A DNA stretch of 64,000 nucleotides from Sphingomonas lycopersici (GTDB taxonomy: Bacteria > Pseudomonadota > Alphaproteobacteria > Sphingomonadales > Sphingomonadaceae): NCBI RefSeq assembly GCF_026130605.1, contig NZ_JANFAU010000013.1:1-64000 (forward strand), written 5' to 3'. Within the stretch, counting starts at the first letter, position 1. The number at the start of each line of letters is the position of its first letter. This document shows, piece after piece, positions 8,803-16,919 of this stretch. The notes below the pieces were generated by a model. The model saw nothing but the letters and a program-made list of their open reading frames with translations. It was not told the origin of the DNA and did not search any database. The position numbers and the translations under genes were made by a program.

Positions 8803-9918
8803 ATGACCTTTCCGCTCGATCATCTGATCTTCACCCCGCACGACGTCGATCTCGCGCGATCGCCGCTCGCCGGGCGGATCGACGCCGAGACGATCGTGCT
8901 CGGGGCGTTCAATCCCGGGATGACCCGGCTGGCGAACGGCAACCTGCTGCTGATGGTCCGCGTGGCGGAGGCGCTCAAGGAGCCGATCGTCGAGGGGCAT
9001 GTCCGCGCCGTCCGCTGGGATGCGGGAAGCTGCGTGCTCGATCCCTGGCCGCTGGCGCTGGTCGACACCGCCGATCCGCGAAAGTTCATGATGCGCGGCG
9101 GCGGGTGGCGGGTGATGGCGCTCACCTCGCTGTCGTGGCTGCTCCCGGTCGAGCTCGATCCCGAGGGGCGGCGGGTCGAGGCGGTCCATTACGACCGCGC
9201 GATCGTTCCCGCCGCGAGCTGGCAATGCTATGGGGTGGAGGATGCGCGGATCAGCCGGGTCGGCGATCGCTTCCTGATGACCACCTGTTCGGTCAGCCCG
9301 GAGCGGCATTCGACCACGCTCTACACCAGCGACGATGCCGTGGACTGGACGCTGGAGGGGATCGTCCTCGATCACCAGAACAAGGACATGCTGATCTTCG
9401 AAGGGCTGATCGACGGCAAATATTGGGCGCAGACGCGGCCGCTGGGCGACCTCTATTTCGCTTACCCGCCCGATAGCGAATGGCGCGCCGGGCCGTCGAT
9501 CAACCTCGCCAGCTCGCCCGATGCGCTGCATTGGAAGCCGAGCGAACATCCCGGCATCCGCCCGCATTCGGCGACGATCGCCACCGCGCGGATGGGCGGC
9601 GGCTCCCCCCCGATCGCGACCGATAAGGGGTGGCTCACCTTGTGGCACGGGGTGGAGCCGCACGGCGTGGTCGGCATCTATCGCACTTATTGGACGATCC
9701 TTGCCCGCGATGCGCCGTGGCGGACGGTGGCGTTCGGCGAGACCCCGTTGATCGAACCGGCGCCGGCGCTCACCGAGCCGCTGCGCGACCTGATGTATCT
9801 CGACAGCGTGGTGTTCACCACGGGGATCGCCGACGGCGGCGATTACTGGATCGTCGCAAGCGGCGAGGCCGATCTCGCGTGCCGGATTACGCATGTGCCC
9901 AAGCGTTTGATCGGGTGA
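8803..9918 (+). CDS. GH130-family-like glycosidase or glycoside phosphorylase
   Basis: A 371-residue five-bladed beta-propeller type protein resembling GH130 beta-mannoside phosphorylases and hydrolases. Recognisable points are AFNPGMTRLANGNLLLMVRV near residue 40, YGVEDARIS near residue 143, and GGGSPPIATDKGWLTLWHGV near residue 265; this last loop binds substrate in the family. No signal peptide is seen, so it is probably cytoplasmic. It sits directly before a GT4 glycosyltransferase, suggesting turnover or salvage of a mannose-type oligosaccharide. Phosphorylase versus hydrolase cannot be settled from sequence alone. Confidence 0.78.
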   Translation: MTFPLDHLIFTPHDVDLARSPLAGRIDAETIVLGAFNPGMTRLANGNLLLMVRVAEALKEPIVEGHVRAVRWDAGSCVLDPWPLALVDTADPRKFMMRGGGWRVMALTSLSWLLPVELDPEGRRVEAVHYDRAIVPAASWQCYGVEDARISRVGDRFLMTTCSVSPERHSTTLYTSDDAVDWTLEGIVLDHQNKDMLIFEGLIDGKYWAQTRPLGDLYFAYPPDSEWRAGPSINLASSPDALHWKPSEHPGIRPHSATIATARMGGGSPPIATDKGWLTLWHGVEPHGVVGIYRTYWTILARDAPWRTVAFGETPLIEPAPALTEPLRDLMYLDSVVFTTGIADGGDYWIVASGEADLACRITHVPKRLIG

Positions 9919-9950
9919 CGGAACCGCGCCTGATCGGCTAGGGCGGAAGC

Positions 9951-11090
9951 ATGGCGCAGCCGATCCGCATCCTCCACCTCCATTCGACCTTCGACCTCGG
10001 CGGCAAGGAAGCGCGCGCGGTGCGGCTGATGAATGCGTTCGGCGATCGCGCGCGGCATGTCATCGTCTCGTCGATGGAAGGGCATTACGGCGCGCGCGAG
10101 CGGATCGAGAAGGGCATCCGCTACGAGATCGCGCAGGATCCGCCGCCGCTCGCCGGGCGGCCGTCGGTGCGCCGCTACGAGGCGATCGCGCGCTATATGC
10201 GCGGGTTCGATCTGGTGCTGAGCTATAATTGGGGCGCGATCGACGGCGCCATGGCGCGGCGCGTGTTCGCCAAGGGCGCGCCGCCGCTGGTCCATCACGA
10301 AGACGGCTTCAACGAAGACGAAGCGGCCGGGCTGAAGCGCGAGCGCAACGTCTATCGCCGCGTCGCGCTCGGTGCGGCGCATGCGCTGGCGGTGCCCTCG
10401 ATGACGCTCGAACGGATCGCGCTCGACACCTGGAAGCAGCCGCGCGGCAAGGTGCATCGCATCGCCAACGGCATTGCGACGATGGCCTATGCGCGCGATC
10501 CCGAGCCCAAGGTGCTCCCCGGCTTCGTCCGCAAGCCCAAGGAAGTGGTGATCGGCACCGTTGCCGGCCTGCGCGCGGTGAAGGATCTGCCGGCGCTGGT
10601 CCGCGCGGTCGGCGGGCTGGCGGGCAAATACCGTCTCGTCATCGTCGGCGAGGGGCCGGAGCGCGCCGCGATCGAGCGCGCCGCGATGGCAATGGGGATC
10701 GACGATCGCGTGGTGCTGACCGGGTTCGTCGATCGGCCCTATCGCTATATGCGGCATTTCGACCTGCTCGCGCTGTCGTCTCGGTCAGAGCAATTCCCGA
10801 TCTCGGTGGTGGAGGCGATGGCCGCCGGCCTGCCGATCGTCGCCCCGCCGGTGGGGGACGTGGCGCAGATGGTGGCGGCGGAGAATCTGCCCTTCATCAC
10901 CGAGCTTCCTGGCGAGGTGCGGCTGCGCGACGCGATCCAGCCGTTGCTCGCCGATGCCGGGCTGCGCGCCAGCGTCGGCGCCGCCAATCGGGCCAAGGCG
11001 CGCGCGGAATATGACGAAGGGGTGATGATCGCGCGTTACGCCGCACTCTACGAGGCGGCGTTGGGGCGGCCGGGCGTACTGGGCGGTTAG
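9951..11090 (+). CDS. GT4-type glycosyltransferase
   Basis: A 379-residue GT-B fold retaining glycosyltransferase. The N-terminal acceptor domain opens with LHLHSTFDLGGKEARAVRLM, and the C-terminal donor domain carries VGEGPERAAIE and SRSEQFPISVVEAMAAGLP, which holds the E-x7-E motif. It starts 32 bases after the GH130 gene on the same strand. It probably adds a hexose to a glycan or glycolipid; donor and acceptor are unknown. Confidence 0.85.
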   Translation: MAQPIRILHLHSTFDLGGKEARAVRLMNAFGDRARHVIVSSMEGHYGARERIEKGIRYEIAQDPPPLAGRPSVRRYEAIARYMRGFDLVLSYNWGAIDGAMARRVFAKGAPPLVHHEDGFNEDEAAGLKRERNVYRRVALGAAHALAVPSMTLERIALDTWKQPRGKVHRIANGIATMAYARDPEPKVLPGFVRKPKEVVIGTVAGLRAVKDLPALVRAVGGLAGKYRLVIVGEGPERAAIERAAMAMGIDDRVVLTGFVDRPYRYMRHFDLLALSSRSEQFPISVVEAMAAGLPIVAPPVGDVAQMVAAENLPFITELPGEVRLRDAIQPLLADAGLRASVGAANRAKARAEYDEGVMIARYAALYEAALGRPGVLGG

Positions 11091-11217
11091 CCGATCGCAT
11101 CGCGCCGCGGGGCGATGATGTGCTATGAGCGGCCGGTGGTGCTAGGCTGCTGGACACGATCAATTTACTCGCATCCCGCGGCCCTTGCGCTATAGCGGGC
11201 CAAATTATGTCCGAAGG

Positions 11218-12633
11218 ATGACCAACTACGTGTTCAAGGGTCTGAAGCCGATCGTCTACAACGGCCGCGAGGTGTGGCCGCTCGTCGAGGGTGGGAAGGG
11301 CGTGGCGGCGACCAATCATGCGTCCGCCGGTGCCTGGGCCGCCGCGGGGGGGATCGGCACGGTGTCGGCGGTCAATGCGGACAGCTACGACCCGGAAGGC
11401 CGCATCGTCCCGCAGGTCTATAAGGCGCTCACCCGGCGCGAGCGCCACGAAGAGCTGATCGCTTATGCGGTCGAGGGTGCGGTGCAGCAGGTCAAGCGCG
11501 CGTTCGACATCGCCGGGGGCAAGGGCGCGATCAACATCAACGTGCTGTGGGAAATGGGCGGCGCGCAGCGCGTGCTCAACGGCGTGCTCGAGCGGACCCG
11601 CGGGATGGTCGCGGGCGTCACCTGCGGCGCGGGGATGCCGTACAAGCTCTCCGAGATCGCGGCGTCGTACAATGTCCACTACCTCCCGATCGTCTCCTCG
11701 GCGCGCGCCTTTCGCGCCTTGTGGAAGCGCGCTTATTCGAAGGTCGCGCATCTGCTCGGCGCGGTGGTCTATGAGGATCCGTGGCTCGCGGGCGGGCACA
11801 ACGGCCTGTCCAACGCCGAAGACCCGCTGAAGCCCGAGGATCCCTATCCCCGCGTCAAGGCGCTGCGCGAGACGATGCGCGAGGGCGGCATCCCGGATTC
11901 GACCCCGATCGTGATGGCCGGCGGCGTATGGTATCTGCGCGACTGGAACGACTGGATCGACAATCCCGAACTGGGGCAGATCGCCTTCCAATATGGCACC
12001 CGCCCGCTGCTGACGCAGGAAAGCCCGATTCCGCAGGGGTGGAAGGAACGGCTGATGACGATCGAGGAGGGCGATGTCCTCCTTCACCGTTTTTCGCCGA
12101 CCGGTTTCTATTCGTCGGCGGTGCGCAACCCGTTCCTGCGCAATCTAGAGGCGCGCTCGGATCGCCAGATCGCTTTCTCGACGCAGGAAGCCGGGGACCA
12201 TGTGTTCCAGCTCGACGTGGGCGTGAAGGGCAAGAATTTCTGGGTGACGCGCAACGACCTGCTGCGCGCGCGCGCCTGGTATGGCGAGGGCTTCACCGAC
12301 GCGCTCAAGACCCCCGACAATACGCTGGTGTTCGTCACCCCGGCCGAGAAGATCGAGATCCGCAAGGATCAGGCCGATTGCATGGGCTGCCTCAGCCAGT
12401 GCCTGTTCTCGAGCTGGGCGGATACCGAGACCAATTCGACCGGCCGGCTCGCCGATCCGCGCAGCTTCTGCATCCAGAAGACGCTGCAGGAGATCGCGCA
12501 CGGCGGCGATACCGAGCAGAATCTGATGTTCGCCGGGCATGCCGCGTTCAACTTCAAGCGCGATCCCTTCTATTCGAACGGCTTCGTGCCGACGGTGAAG
12601 CAGCTCGTCGACCGCATCCTGACCGGCGACTGA
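11218..12633 (+). CDS. Nitronate-monooxygenase-like flavin oxidoreductase with C-terminal Cys cluster
   Basis: A 471-residue protein whose first ~330 residues match the FMN-binding TIM barrel of the nitronate monooxygenase / 2-nitropropane dioxygenase family (GVAATNHASAGAWAAAGGIGTVSAV, GVTCGAGMP, MAGGVWYL, QYGTRPLLTQESPIP). It is about 120 residues longer than typical NMOs. The extension carries C388-x2-C391-x3-C395 and a further Cys418, which looks like a metal or Fe-S site. The ATG at 11218 is chosen; a TTG at 11185 in frame is possible. True substrate is unknown and the NMO label is a family name only. Confidence 0.75.
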   Translation: MTNYVFKGLKPIVYNGREVWPLVEGGKGVAATNHASAGAWAAAGGIGTVSAVNADSYDPEGRIVPQVYKALTRRERHEELIAYAVEGAVQQVKRAFDIAGGKGAININVLWEMGGAQRVLNGVLERTRGMVAGVTCGAGMPYKLSEIAASYNVHYLPIVSSARAFRALWKRAYSKVAHLLGAVVYEDPWLAGGHNGLSNAEDPLKPEDPYPRVKALRETMREGGIPDSTPIVMAGGVWYLRDWNDWIDNPELGQIAFQYGTRPLLTQESPIPQGWKERLMTIEEGDVLLHRFSPTGFYSSAVRNPFLRNLEARSDRQIAFSTQEAGDHVFQLDVGVKGKNFWVTRNDLLRARAWYGEGFTDALKTPDNTLVFVTPAEKIEIRKDQADCMGCLSQCLFSSWADTETNSTGRLADPRSFCIQKTLQEIAHGGDTEQNLMFAGHAAFNFKRDPFYSNGFVPTVKQLVDRILTGD

Positions 12634-12641
12634 GCGCTTTT

Positions 12642-12669
12642 CTCCCCTCCCTTGAGCGAGGGAGGGGAG
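12642..12669 (+). terminator. Hairpin with 11-bp perfect arms after the flavin oxidoreductase
   Basis: CTCCCCTCCCT pairs perfectly with AGGGAGGGGAG around a TGAGCG loop, nine bases after the TGA. It is one of the dispersed CTCCC-hairpin family that lies 3' of genes throughout the window. Terminator function is inferred from position; there is no U-tract. Confidence 0.6.
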
Positions 12670-12779
12670 CAAGATATGCGACGGGCGGAGGCATAGATCT
12701 CCGCCGCGCAACATTGCTGACACGCGGCTGACACGGTGAGGGGCTATCAAGCCCTCGTACCGGAAAGGAGCCCCGTGCG

Positions 12780-12953
12780 ATGCGTACCGATCGCGATCTG
12801 GCCTATCACGCCCGCCGCGCCCATGACGAAGCGATCCAGGCGATCCGCTCGCTGAGCAACAGCGCCTCGGTCCGGCATGAGGAATTGTGCCGGCTGCACT
12901 GCCACCGCGTGCTCGAGGGGCTGCGCGACAATGAGGTGCGCGAGGCGGCCTGA
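12780..12953 (+). CDS. Small conserved-looking protein, 57 residues
   Basis: ATG at 12780 follows a strong AAAGGAG with nine-base spacing and opens MRTDRDLAYHARRAHDEA. The protein is charged and helical with no membrane segment, and has the segment ELCRLHCHRVLEGLRD with two Cys and two His. It lies alone between two hairpin repeats and on the opposite strand to the following dehydrogenase. Function is unknown. The ribosome binding site and the coding-like codon use are the support. Confidence 0.65.
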   Translation: MRTDRDLAYHARRAHDEAIQAIRSLSNSASVRHEELCRLHCHRVLEGLRDNEVREAA

Positions 12954-12962
12954 TAAGCTACC

Positions 12963-13043
12963 CGTTCGCCCTGAGCTTGTCGAAGGGCTGCACTTCTTCT
13001 TCGGAAGAAAAGGACAGGGCTTCGACAAGCTCAGCCCGAACGG
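12963..13043. repeat. Inverted repeat of the GTTCGCCCTGAGCTTGTCGAAG family, copy 1
   Basis: A left arm with CCCTGAGCTTGTCGAAGGGC (12968-12987) is mirrored by GGGCTTCGACAAGCTCAG at 13017-13034, separated by a ~25-base centre. The outer part of the right arm has a GG-to-CC change that breaks pairing there. It lies between convergent genes. Other copies are at 21198 and 25827. Confidence 0.75.
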
Positions 13044-13075
13044 GGAGTGGGAATCCTGCCTTAACGAGGCGGTGG

Positions 13076-14074
13076 TTAAGCCCAGCCCTCCAGCACCTGA
13101 TCGGGCGGCCGGTGGCCGTCGGACCACATGCGGATATTGGCGATCACCTTCTCGCCGGTGGCGATGCGCCCCTCATAGGTCGCCGATCCCATATGCGGGA
13201 TCATCACCACATTGGGCAGCGCGAGGAGCCGCGGGTCGATCTCCGGCTCGTGGCGCCATACGTCGAGCCCGGCGCCGGCGAGCCGGCCCTGTTCGAGCGC
13301 GGCGACCATCGCATCCTCGTCGACGATCCCGCCGCGGCTCGAATTGATCAGGAAGACATGCGGGCGCAGCAAGGCGATGCGGCGCGCGTCGATCAGGTCG
13401 CGGCTGTCGTCGTTGAGCGGGGTGTGGATCGTCAGGATGTCGATCGCGCCGAGCATCTCGTCGAGATTGGGATGCCATTGCGCGCCGAATTCGGCCTCGA
13501 CCACCTTCGGCAGCCGGTGGCGGTTGTGATAGTGGATCGCGAGCCCGAACGCGCGCGCGCGCCGCGCGACCGCCTGCCCGATCCGCCCCATGCCGATGAT
13601 GCCCAAAGCCTTGCCGCCGATGCGGTGGCCGAGCATCCCGCCAGGGCTCCACCCGGTCCACTGCCCCGAGCGCACGAGTTTCTCGCCCTCGGCCAGCCGG
13701 CGCGGGACGGAGAGGATCAGCGCCATCGTCATGTCGGCGGTATCCTCGGTCAGCACGCCCGGCGTGTTGGTGACGATGATACCGCGCGCGCGCGCCGCCT
13801 TCAGATCGATATGGTTCACCCCCGCGCCGAAATTGGCGATCAGTTTCAGCCGTTCGCCCGCGCCGGCGATCAGCTCGGCATCGATCGAGTCGGTCACGGT
13901 GGGGACGAGCACATCGCAATTGGCCATCGCCTCGGCGAGCTCGGCGCGGGTCATCGCGCGGTCGGTGCGGTTGTTGCGGGTATCGAACAACGCCTCCAGC
14001 CGATCCATCACCTCGTCCGGCAGCTCGCGGGTGACGATCACCCTGGGATTGGCGCAGCGTCGCGTATCAACCAT
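13076..14074 (-). CDS. D-isomer-specific 2-hydroxyacid dehydrogenase (glyoxylate/hydroxypyruvate reductase type)
   Basis: A 332-residue NAD(P)-dependent reductase of 2-keto acids. It has ANFGAGVNHIDLKAA, the Rossmann motif GIIGMGRIGQAVARRA, NSSRGGIVDED with the catalytic Arg, a Glu in EPEIDP, and the catalytic His in MIPHMGSATYEGR. These are the marks of the GyaR/GhrB group acting on glyoxylate, hydroxypyruvate or 2-ketogluconate. The frame is open upstream to 14587, but ATG at 14074 (MVDTRRCANPRVIV) is the family-like start. The longer frame would overlap the divergent SH3 gene. Confidence 0.87.
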   Translation of the reverse strand: MVDTRRCANPRVIVTRELPDEVMDRLEALFDTRNNRTDRAMTRAELAEAMANCDVLVPTVTDSIDAELIAGAGERLKLIANFGAGVNHIDLKAARARGIIVTNTPGVLTEDTADMTMALILSVPRRLAEGEKLVRSGQWTGWSPGGMLGHRIGGKALGIIGMGRIGQAVARRARAFGLAIHYHNRHRLPKVVEAEFGAQWHPNLDEMLGAIDILTIHTPLNDDSRDLIDARRIALLRPHVFLINSSRGGIVDEDAMVAALEQGRLAGAGLDVWRHEPEIDPRLLALPNVVMIPHMGSATYEGRIATGEKVIANIRMWSDGHRPPDQVLEGWA

Positions 14075-14161
14075 GAAAAGGGCTTGGCGAACGGCTCGGC
14101 TGGCGTCAACGGTCGTTTGACGCGCGACACCTTCCGATCGCGCCGGCAATTGAGGGTTGAG

Positions 14162-14653
14162 ATGCGGGCAGCATCGAAATGGATGATGGTAGCGATCGCC
14201 GGCGGCGTGATCGCCAGCGACGCGTTCGCCGCCGATCCGCCGCCACGCAAGGATCCGTATTTCGCGTCGATCGCGCCGGCGCGCGCGCGGATGCGCAGCG
14301 GGCCGGGGCGCAATTATCCCGCGACCTGGCTTTATGTCCGCGCCGATCTGCCGGTGCGGGTGGTCGATACGTTCAAGGAGTGGCGCAAGGTGGAGGATCC
14401 GGCCGGGGTGCAGGGCTGGATGCAGGGCAATATGATCAGCCAGCGCCGCACCGCGATCATCCAGGGCACGATCGCCGAGCTGCGCGAAAAGCCCGCGGCC
14501 GACGCCAAGATCGTATGGCGCGCCGAGCCGGGGGTGGTCGGGCGGCTGAGCCAGTGCGGCGGCGGCTGGTGCCGCTTCGACGTCCACGGGCAGGCGGGCT
14601 ATGTCGAGATGTCGCGCTTGTGGGGCGTCGCCGCCGGGGAGGTATTGCCATGA
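14162..14653 (+). CDS. Secreted SH3-domain protein
   Basis: A 163-residue protein with a signal peptide (MRAASKWMMVAIAGGVIASDAFA) and two bacterial SH3-like repeats: ARMRSGPGRNYPATWLYV near residue 42 and ELREKPAADAKIVWRAEPG near residue 108. SH3 domains of this type bind peptidoglycan or proteins in the periplasm. Two Cys in SQCGGGWC may form a disulfide. Its TGA overlaps the ATG of nadC by four bases, so the two are translationally coupled, though no functional link to NAD synthesis is evident. Confidence 0.8.
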   Translation: MRAASKWMMVAIAGGVIASDAFAADPPPRKDPYFASIAPARARMRSGPGRNYPATWLYVRADLPVRVVDTFKEWRKVEDPAGVQGWMQGNMISQRRTAIIQGTIAELREKPAADAKIVWRAEPGVVGRLSQCGGGWCRFDVHGQAGYVEMSRLWGVAAGEVLP

Positions 14654-15495
14654 CGTTCGCGCTCGACGGATTCGATCTCGACGGCTTCGTCCGCGCGACG
14701 CTGGCCGAGGATCTCGGCGACAAGGGCGATGTCACCTCCGCGGCGGTGATCCCGGCCGAGGCGCGGTTCCGCGCGGTGATGGATACGCGCGACGCGATCA
14801 CCGTCGCCGGGCTGGAGATTGCCGCCGCTTTCTTCCGCGCGCTCGACGCCGATGTGTCGATCGAATTGCTGGTCGAGGACGGTGCGACCGTCCCGCGCGG
14901 CACCGATCTGATGCGGCTGGAGGGGAGCGCGCGCGCGATGCTCACCGCCGAGCGCTCGGCGCTCAACACCGTGCAGCATCTGTCGGGGATCGCGACGCTG
15001 ACCCGCGCCTATGTCGATCGCATCCGCGGCACCGGCGCGACCCTGCTCGATACGCGCAAGACGATTCCCGGCCTCCGCCGGCTGGAGAAATACGCCACCC
15101 GCATGGGCGGGGCGAAGAACCACCGCATGGGCTTGTGGGATGCGGCGATGATCAAGGACAATCACGTCGCGGTCGCCGGCGGAGTGGCGGAGGCCGCGGC
15201 GCGCGCCAAGGCGGCGGGGATCGCCGAGATCATCGTCGAGGTCGACCGCATCGACCAGATCGAGCCCGCGCTCGCCGCCGGGGCGACCTGGCTGCTGCTC
15301 GACAATTTCGTGCCGGCCAACCTGCGCGGCGCGGTGACATTGATCGGCGGCCGGGTGCCGACCGAGGCGTCGGGCGGGGTGACCTTGGAGACGATCCGCG
15401 CGATCGCCGAAACCGGGGTGACCTATGTCAGCGTCGGGCGGATTACCCAATCGGCGCCCGCGGCGGACATCGGGCTGGATTTCGCGCCGGCCTGA
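14650..15495 (+). CDS. nadC: Nicotinate-nucleotide pyrophosphorylase (carboxylating)
   Basis: Converts quinolinate and PRPP to nicotinate mononucleotide in de novo NAD synthesis. At 281 residues it has the type II phosphoribosyltransferase signature: ERSALNTVQHLSGIAT, LDTRKTIPGLRRLEKYA with the quinolinate-binding Arg and Lys, GAKNHRMGLWDAAMIKDNH, and the Gly-rich EASGGVTLETI near the C terminus. ATG at 14650 shares ATGA with the previous stop. nadA and nadB are not nearby. A long hairpin follows 14 bases after the stop. Confidence 0.95.
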   Translation: MTFALDGFDLDGFVRATLAEDLGDKGDVTSAAVIPAEARFRAVMDTRDAITVAGLEIAAAFFRALDADVSIELLVEDGATVPRGTDLMRLEGSARAMLTAERSALNTVQHLSGIATLTRAYVDRIRGTGATLLDTRKTIPGLRRLEKYATRMGGAKNHRMGLWDAAMIKDNHVAVAGGVAEAAARAKAAGIAEIIVEVDRIDQIEPALAAGATWLLLDNFVPANLRGAVTLIGGRVPTEASGGVTLETIRAIAETGVTYVSVGRITQSAPAADIGLDFAPA

Positions 15496-15509
15496 GGGCG
15501 CGCGTCCAT

Positions 15510-15556
15510 CTTCTTTCTTCTTCCCTCCCTTCACCAGGGAGGGGAGAAGAAAGAAG
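15510..15556 (+). terminator. Long hairpin with 21-bp stem after nadC
   Basis: Bases 15510-15530 pair with 15536-15556 around a TCACC loop: 21 pairs with a single G-T mismatch. The inner part is the CTCCC-family core; the outer part adds CTTTCTTC/GAAGAAAG. It is the longest member of the family in the window and the best candidate for a real intrinsic-like terminator, although no T-run follows on the + strand. Confidence 0.7.
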
Positions 15557-15663
15557 GGAGCGGAAAGGCACCCCCGACCGCATTTTCCAACCACGCTCCG
15601 CGACCGCCTTGCACGGCGGGGTCGCGGCACTAACCTGCCGGCGGGCGACAAGGGGAACGAATC

Positions 15664-16095
15664 ATGCAACGGCCATCGTCGATCGTCAGGTACGAACAAT
15701 TGTACCTCGGCTCCTTCATCCTCGGGCTCGTCGCCTCGGCGCTGTCGTGGCAGGGGCGCGCGGCGCAGCTCGGCGCCAATCCGGCGCTGGGCAATCTGCA
15801 ATGGATCATGCCGGCGGCGCTGGTGGTCGGGATCGTGATCAGCGTCACCCTGTGGTATTTCACCGCGCGCAACCCCAGCATCGCCGCGAAATGGGTGGTG
15901 ACGGTGTTCGCCGCGCTCTCGCTGCTCGGCGTCGCGCGCAACCTCTATGCGCTGGCGAGCGGCACCGTGCCGCTGTTCGCCACATTGCTCGCGGTGCTTG
16001 TGTCGCTGCTTTACGTCGCGGCGGCAGTGATGCTGTTCAAACCGGACGCGAAACTATGGTTCGGCGAGGAGCCGACCAACGGAGATATTGCTTGA
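15664..16095 (+). CDS. Four-helix integral membrane protein of unknown function
   Basis: A 143-residue protein with about four hydrophobic helices (around residues 14-30, 45-66, 76-96 and 103-124) and a short acidic C-terminal tail. No catalytic motif is visible. AGGGGAA lies eight bases before the ATG. Its stop overlaps the TTG start of the ribonuclease gene by four bases, so the two are cotranscribed, but I see no obvious functional tie. Confidence 0.7.
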   Translation: MQRPSSIVRYEQLYLGSFILGLVASALSWQGRAAQLGANPALGNLQWIMPAALVVGIVISVTLWYFTARNPSIAAKWVVTVFAALSLLGVARNLYALASGTVPLFATLLAVLVSLLYVAAAVMLFKPDAKLWFGEEPTNGDIA

Positions 16096-16805
16096 TCGAC
16101 CGTTTTGTCCTTGCCGCCGCGACGGTCGCGGCGCTGCCCGGCGTCGCCGCGGCGCAGGCCTATCATTGCGCCGTCCCGCGCGATCTCGCCGCGCCGCATC
16201 CCGATCTGCCTAACGAGCGCGAGCCGCAGCGGCTGCTGCCGATCGGCGGTTATACGCTGGCGATCAGCTGGTCGCCGCAATATTGCCGCACCCGGATGCA
16301 CGATCCGGCGGCGCGGATGCAATGCGGCAAGAACCGCTTCGGCTTCGTGCTCCACGGTCTGTGGCCGGACGGCGAGGGGAAGGACTGGCCGCAATATTGC
16401 ACCGCGACCGATCTCGTGCCCCCCAAGGTGATCGCCGCCAATCTGTGCGCGACCCCCTCGGTGCAATTGCTCCAGCACGAATGGGCCAAGCACGGCACCT
16501 GCATGAAGGGCGAGACCCCGGCGACCTTCTTCCGCCGCTCGACCGCGATGTACGGCAAGTTGCGCTATCCCGATATGAACGCGCTGTCGCGCCGCCCGCT
16601 CACCGCCGGCCAGTTCGCCGCCGCGCTGGCGCGCGCCAATCCGGGGATGCGCGCCGATATGATGCGGATCACCGCCAATCGCGAAGGCTGGCTCGACGAG
16701 GTGTGGCTGTGCACCGACAAGGGCTTCAACTACACGACCTGCCCCGCGCATCAGGGCGGGCTGGCGCCCGACGCGCGGCTGAAGATCTGGCGCGGGCCAC
16801 GGTAA
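16092..16805 (+). CDS. Secreted ribonuclease T2 family enzyme
   Basis: A 237-residue RNase T2/I-type endoribonuclease that cleaves RNA via 2',3'-cyclic phosphates. Both catalytic segments are present: CAS I HGLWPD near residue 90 and CAS II HEWAKHGTC near residue 132, with the essential His, Glu, Lys and His. A signal peptide (LAAATVAALPGVAAAQA) exports it to the periplasm or outside, and several Cys suit disulfides. TTG at 16092 is the start: it overlaps the previous stop and follows GGAGA. A convergent repeat separates it from the TonB receptor. Confidence 0.92.
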   Translation: MIDRFVLAAATVAALPGVAAAQAYHCAVPRDLAAPHPDLPNEREPQRLLPIGGYTLAISWSPQYCRTRMHDPAARMQCGKNRFGFVLHGLWPDGEGKDWPQYCTATDLVPPKVIAANLCATPSVQLLQHEWAKHGTCMKGETPATFFRRSTAMYGKLRYPDMNALSRRPLTAGQFAAALARANPGMRADMMRITANREGWLDEVWLCTDKGFNYTTCPAHQGGLAPDARLKIWRGPR

Positions 16806-16811
16806 ACCCTC

Positions 16812-16907
16812 CGTCATTCCCGCGAAGGCGGGAATCCATTCTCGCTGTCGGTGCGCTTCTATCGCATAGCCCAGCGTTAATGGATTCCCGCCGCCGCGGG
16901 GATGACG
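16812..16907. repeat. 96-base inverted repeat with arms of CGTCATTCCCGCG type
   Basis: The left unit (16812-16838) is itself a hairpin, TTCCCGCGAAGGCGGGAA. The right unit (16881-16907) is its reverse complement with a few changes (GGATTCCCGCCGCCGCGGGGATGACG). It fills the gap between convergent genes. This type of palindromic unit is widespread between genes in Proteobacteria, where it can act on transcript stability or termination; no function can be shown here. Confidence 0.7.
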
Positions 16908-16919
16908 ATTAAGGCGGGT

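Noticed and set aside
7834..9894. 686-codon minus-strand frame opposite the hydrolase and GH130 genes
   Set aside because: Antisense shadow with Arg/Pro/His-rich text; the + strand genes carry clear motifs.
14075..14587. N-terminal extension of the 2-hydroxyacid dehydrogenase frame
   Set aside because: It overlaps the SH3 gene antisense and has no family resemblance; ATG 14074 gives the normal protein length.
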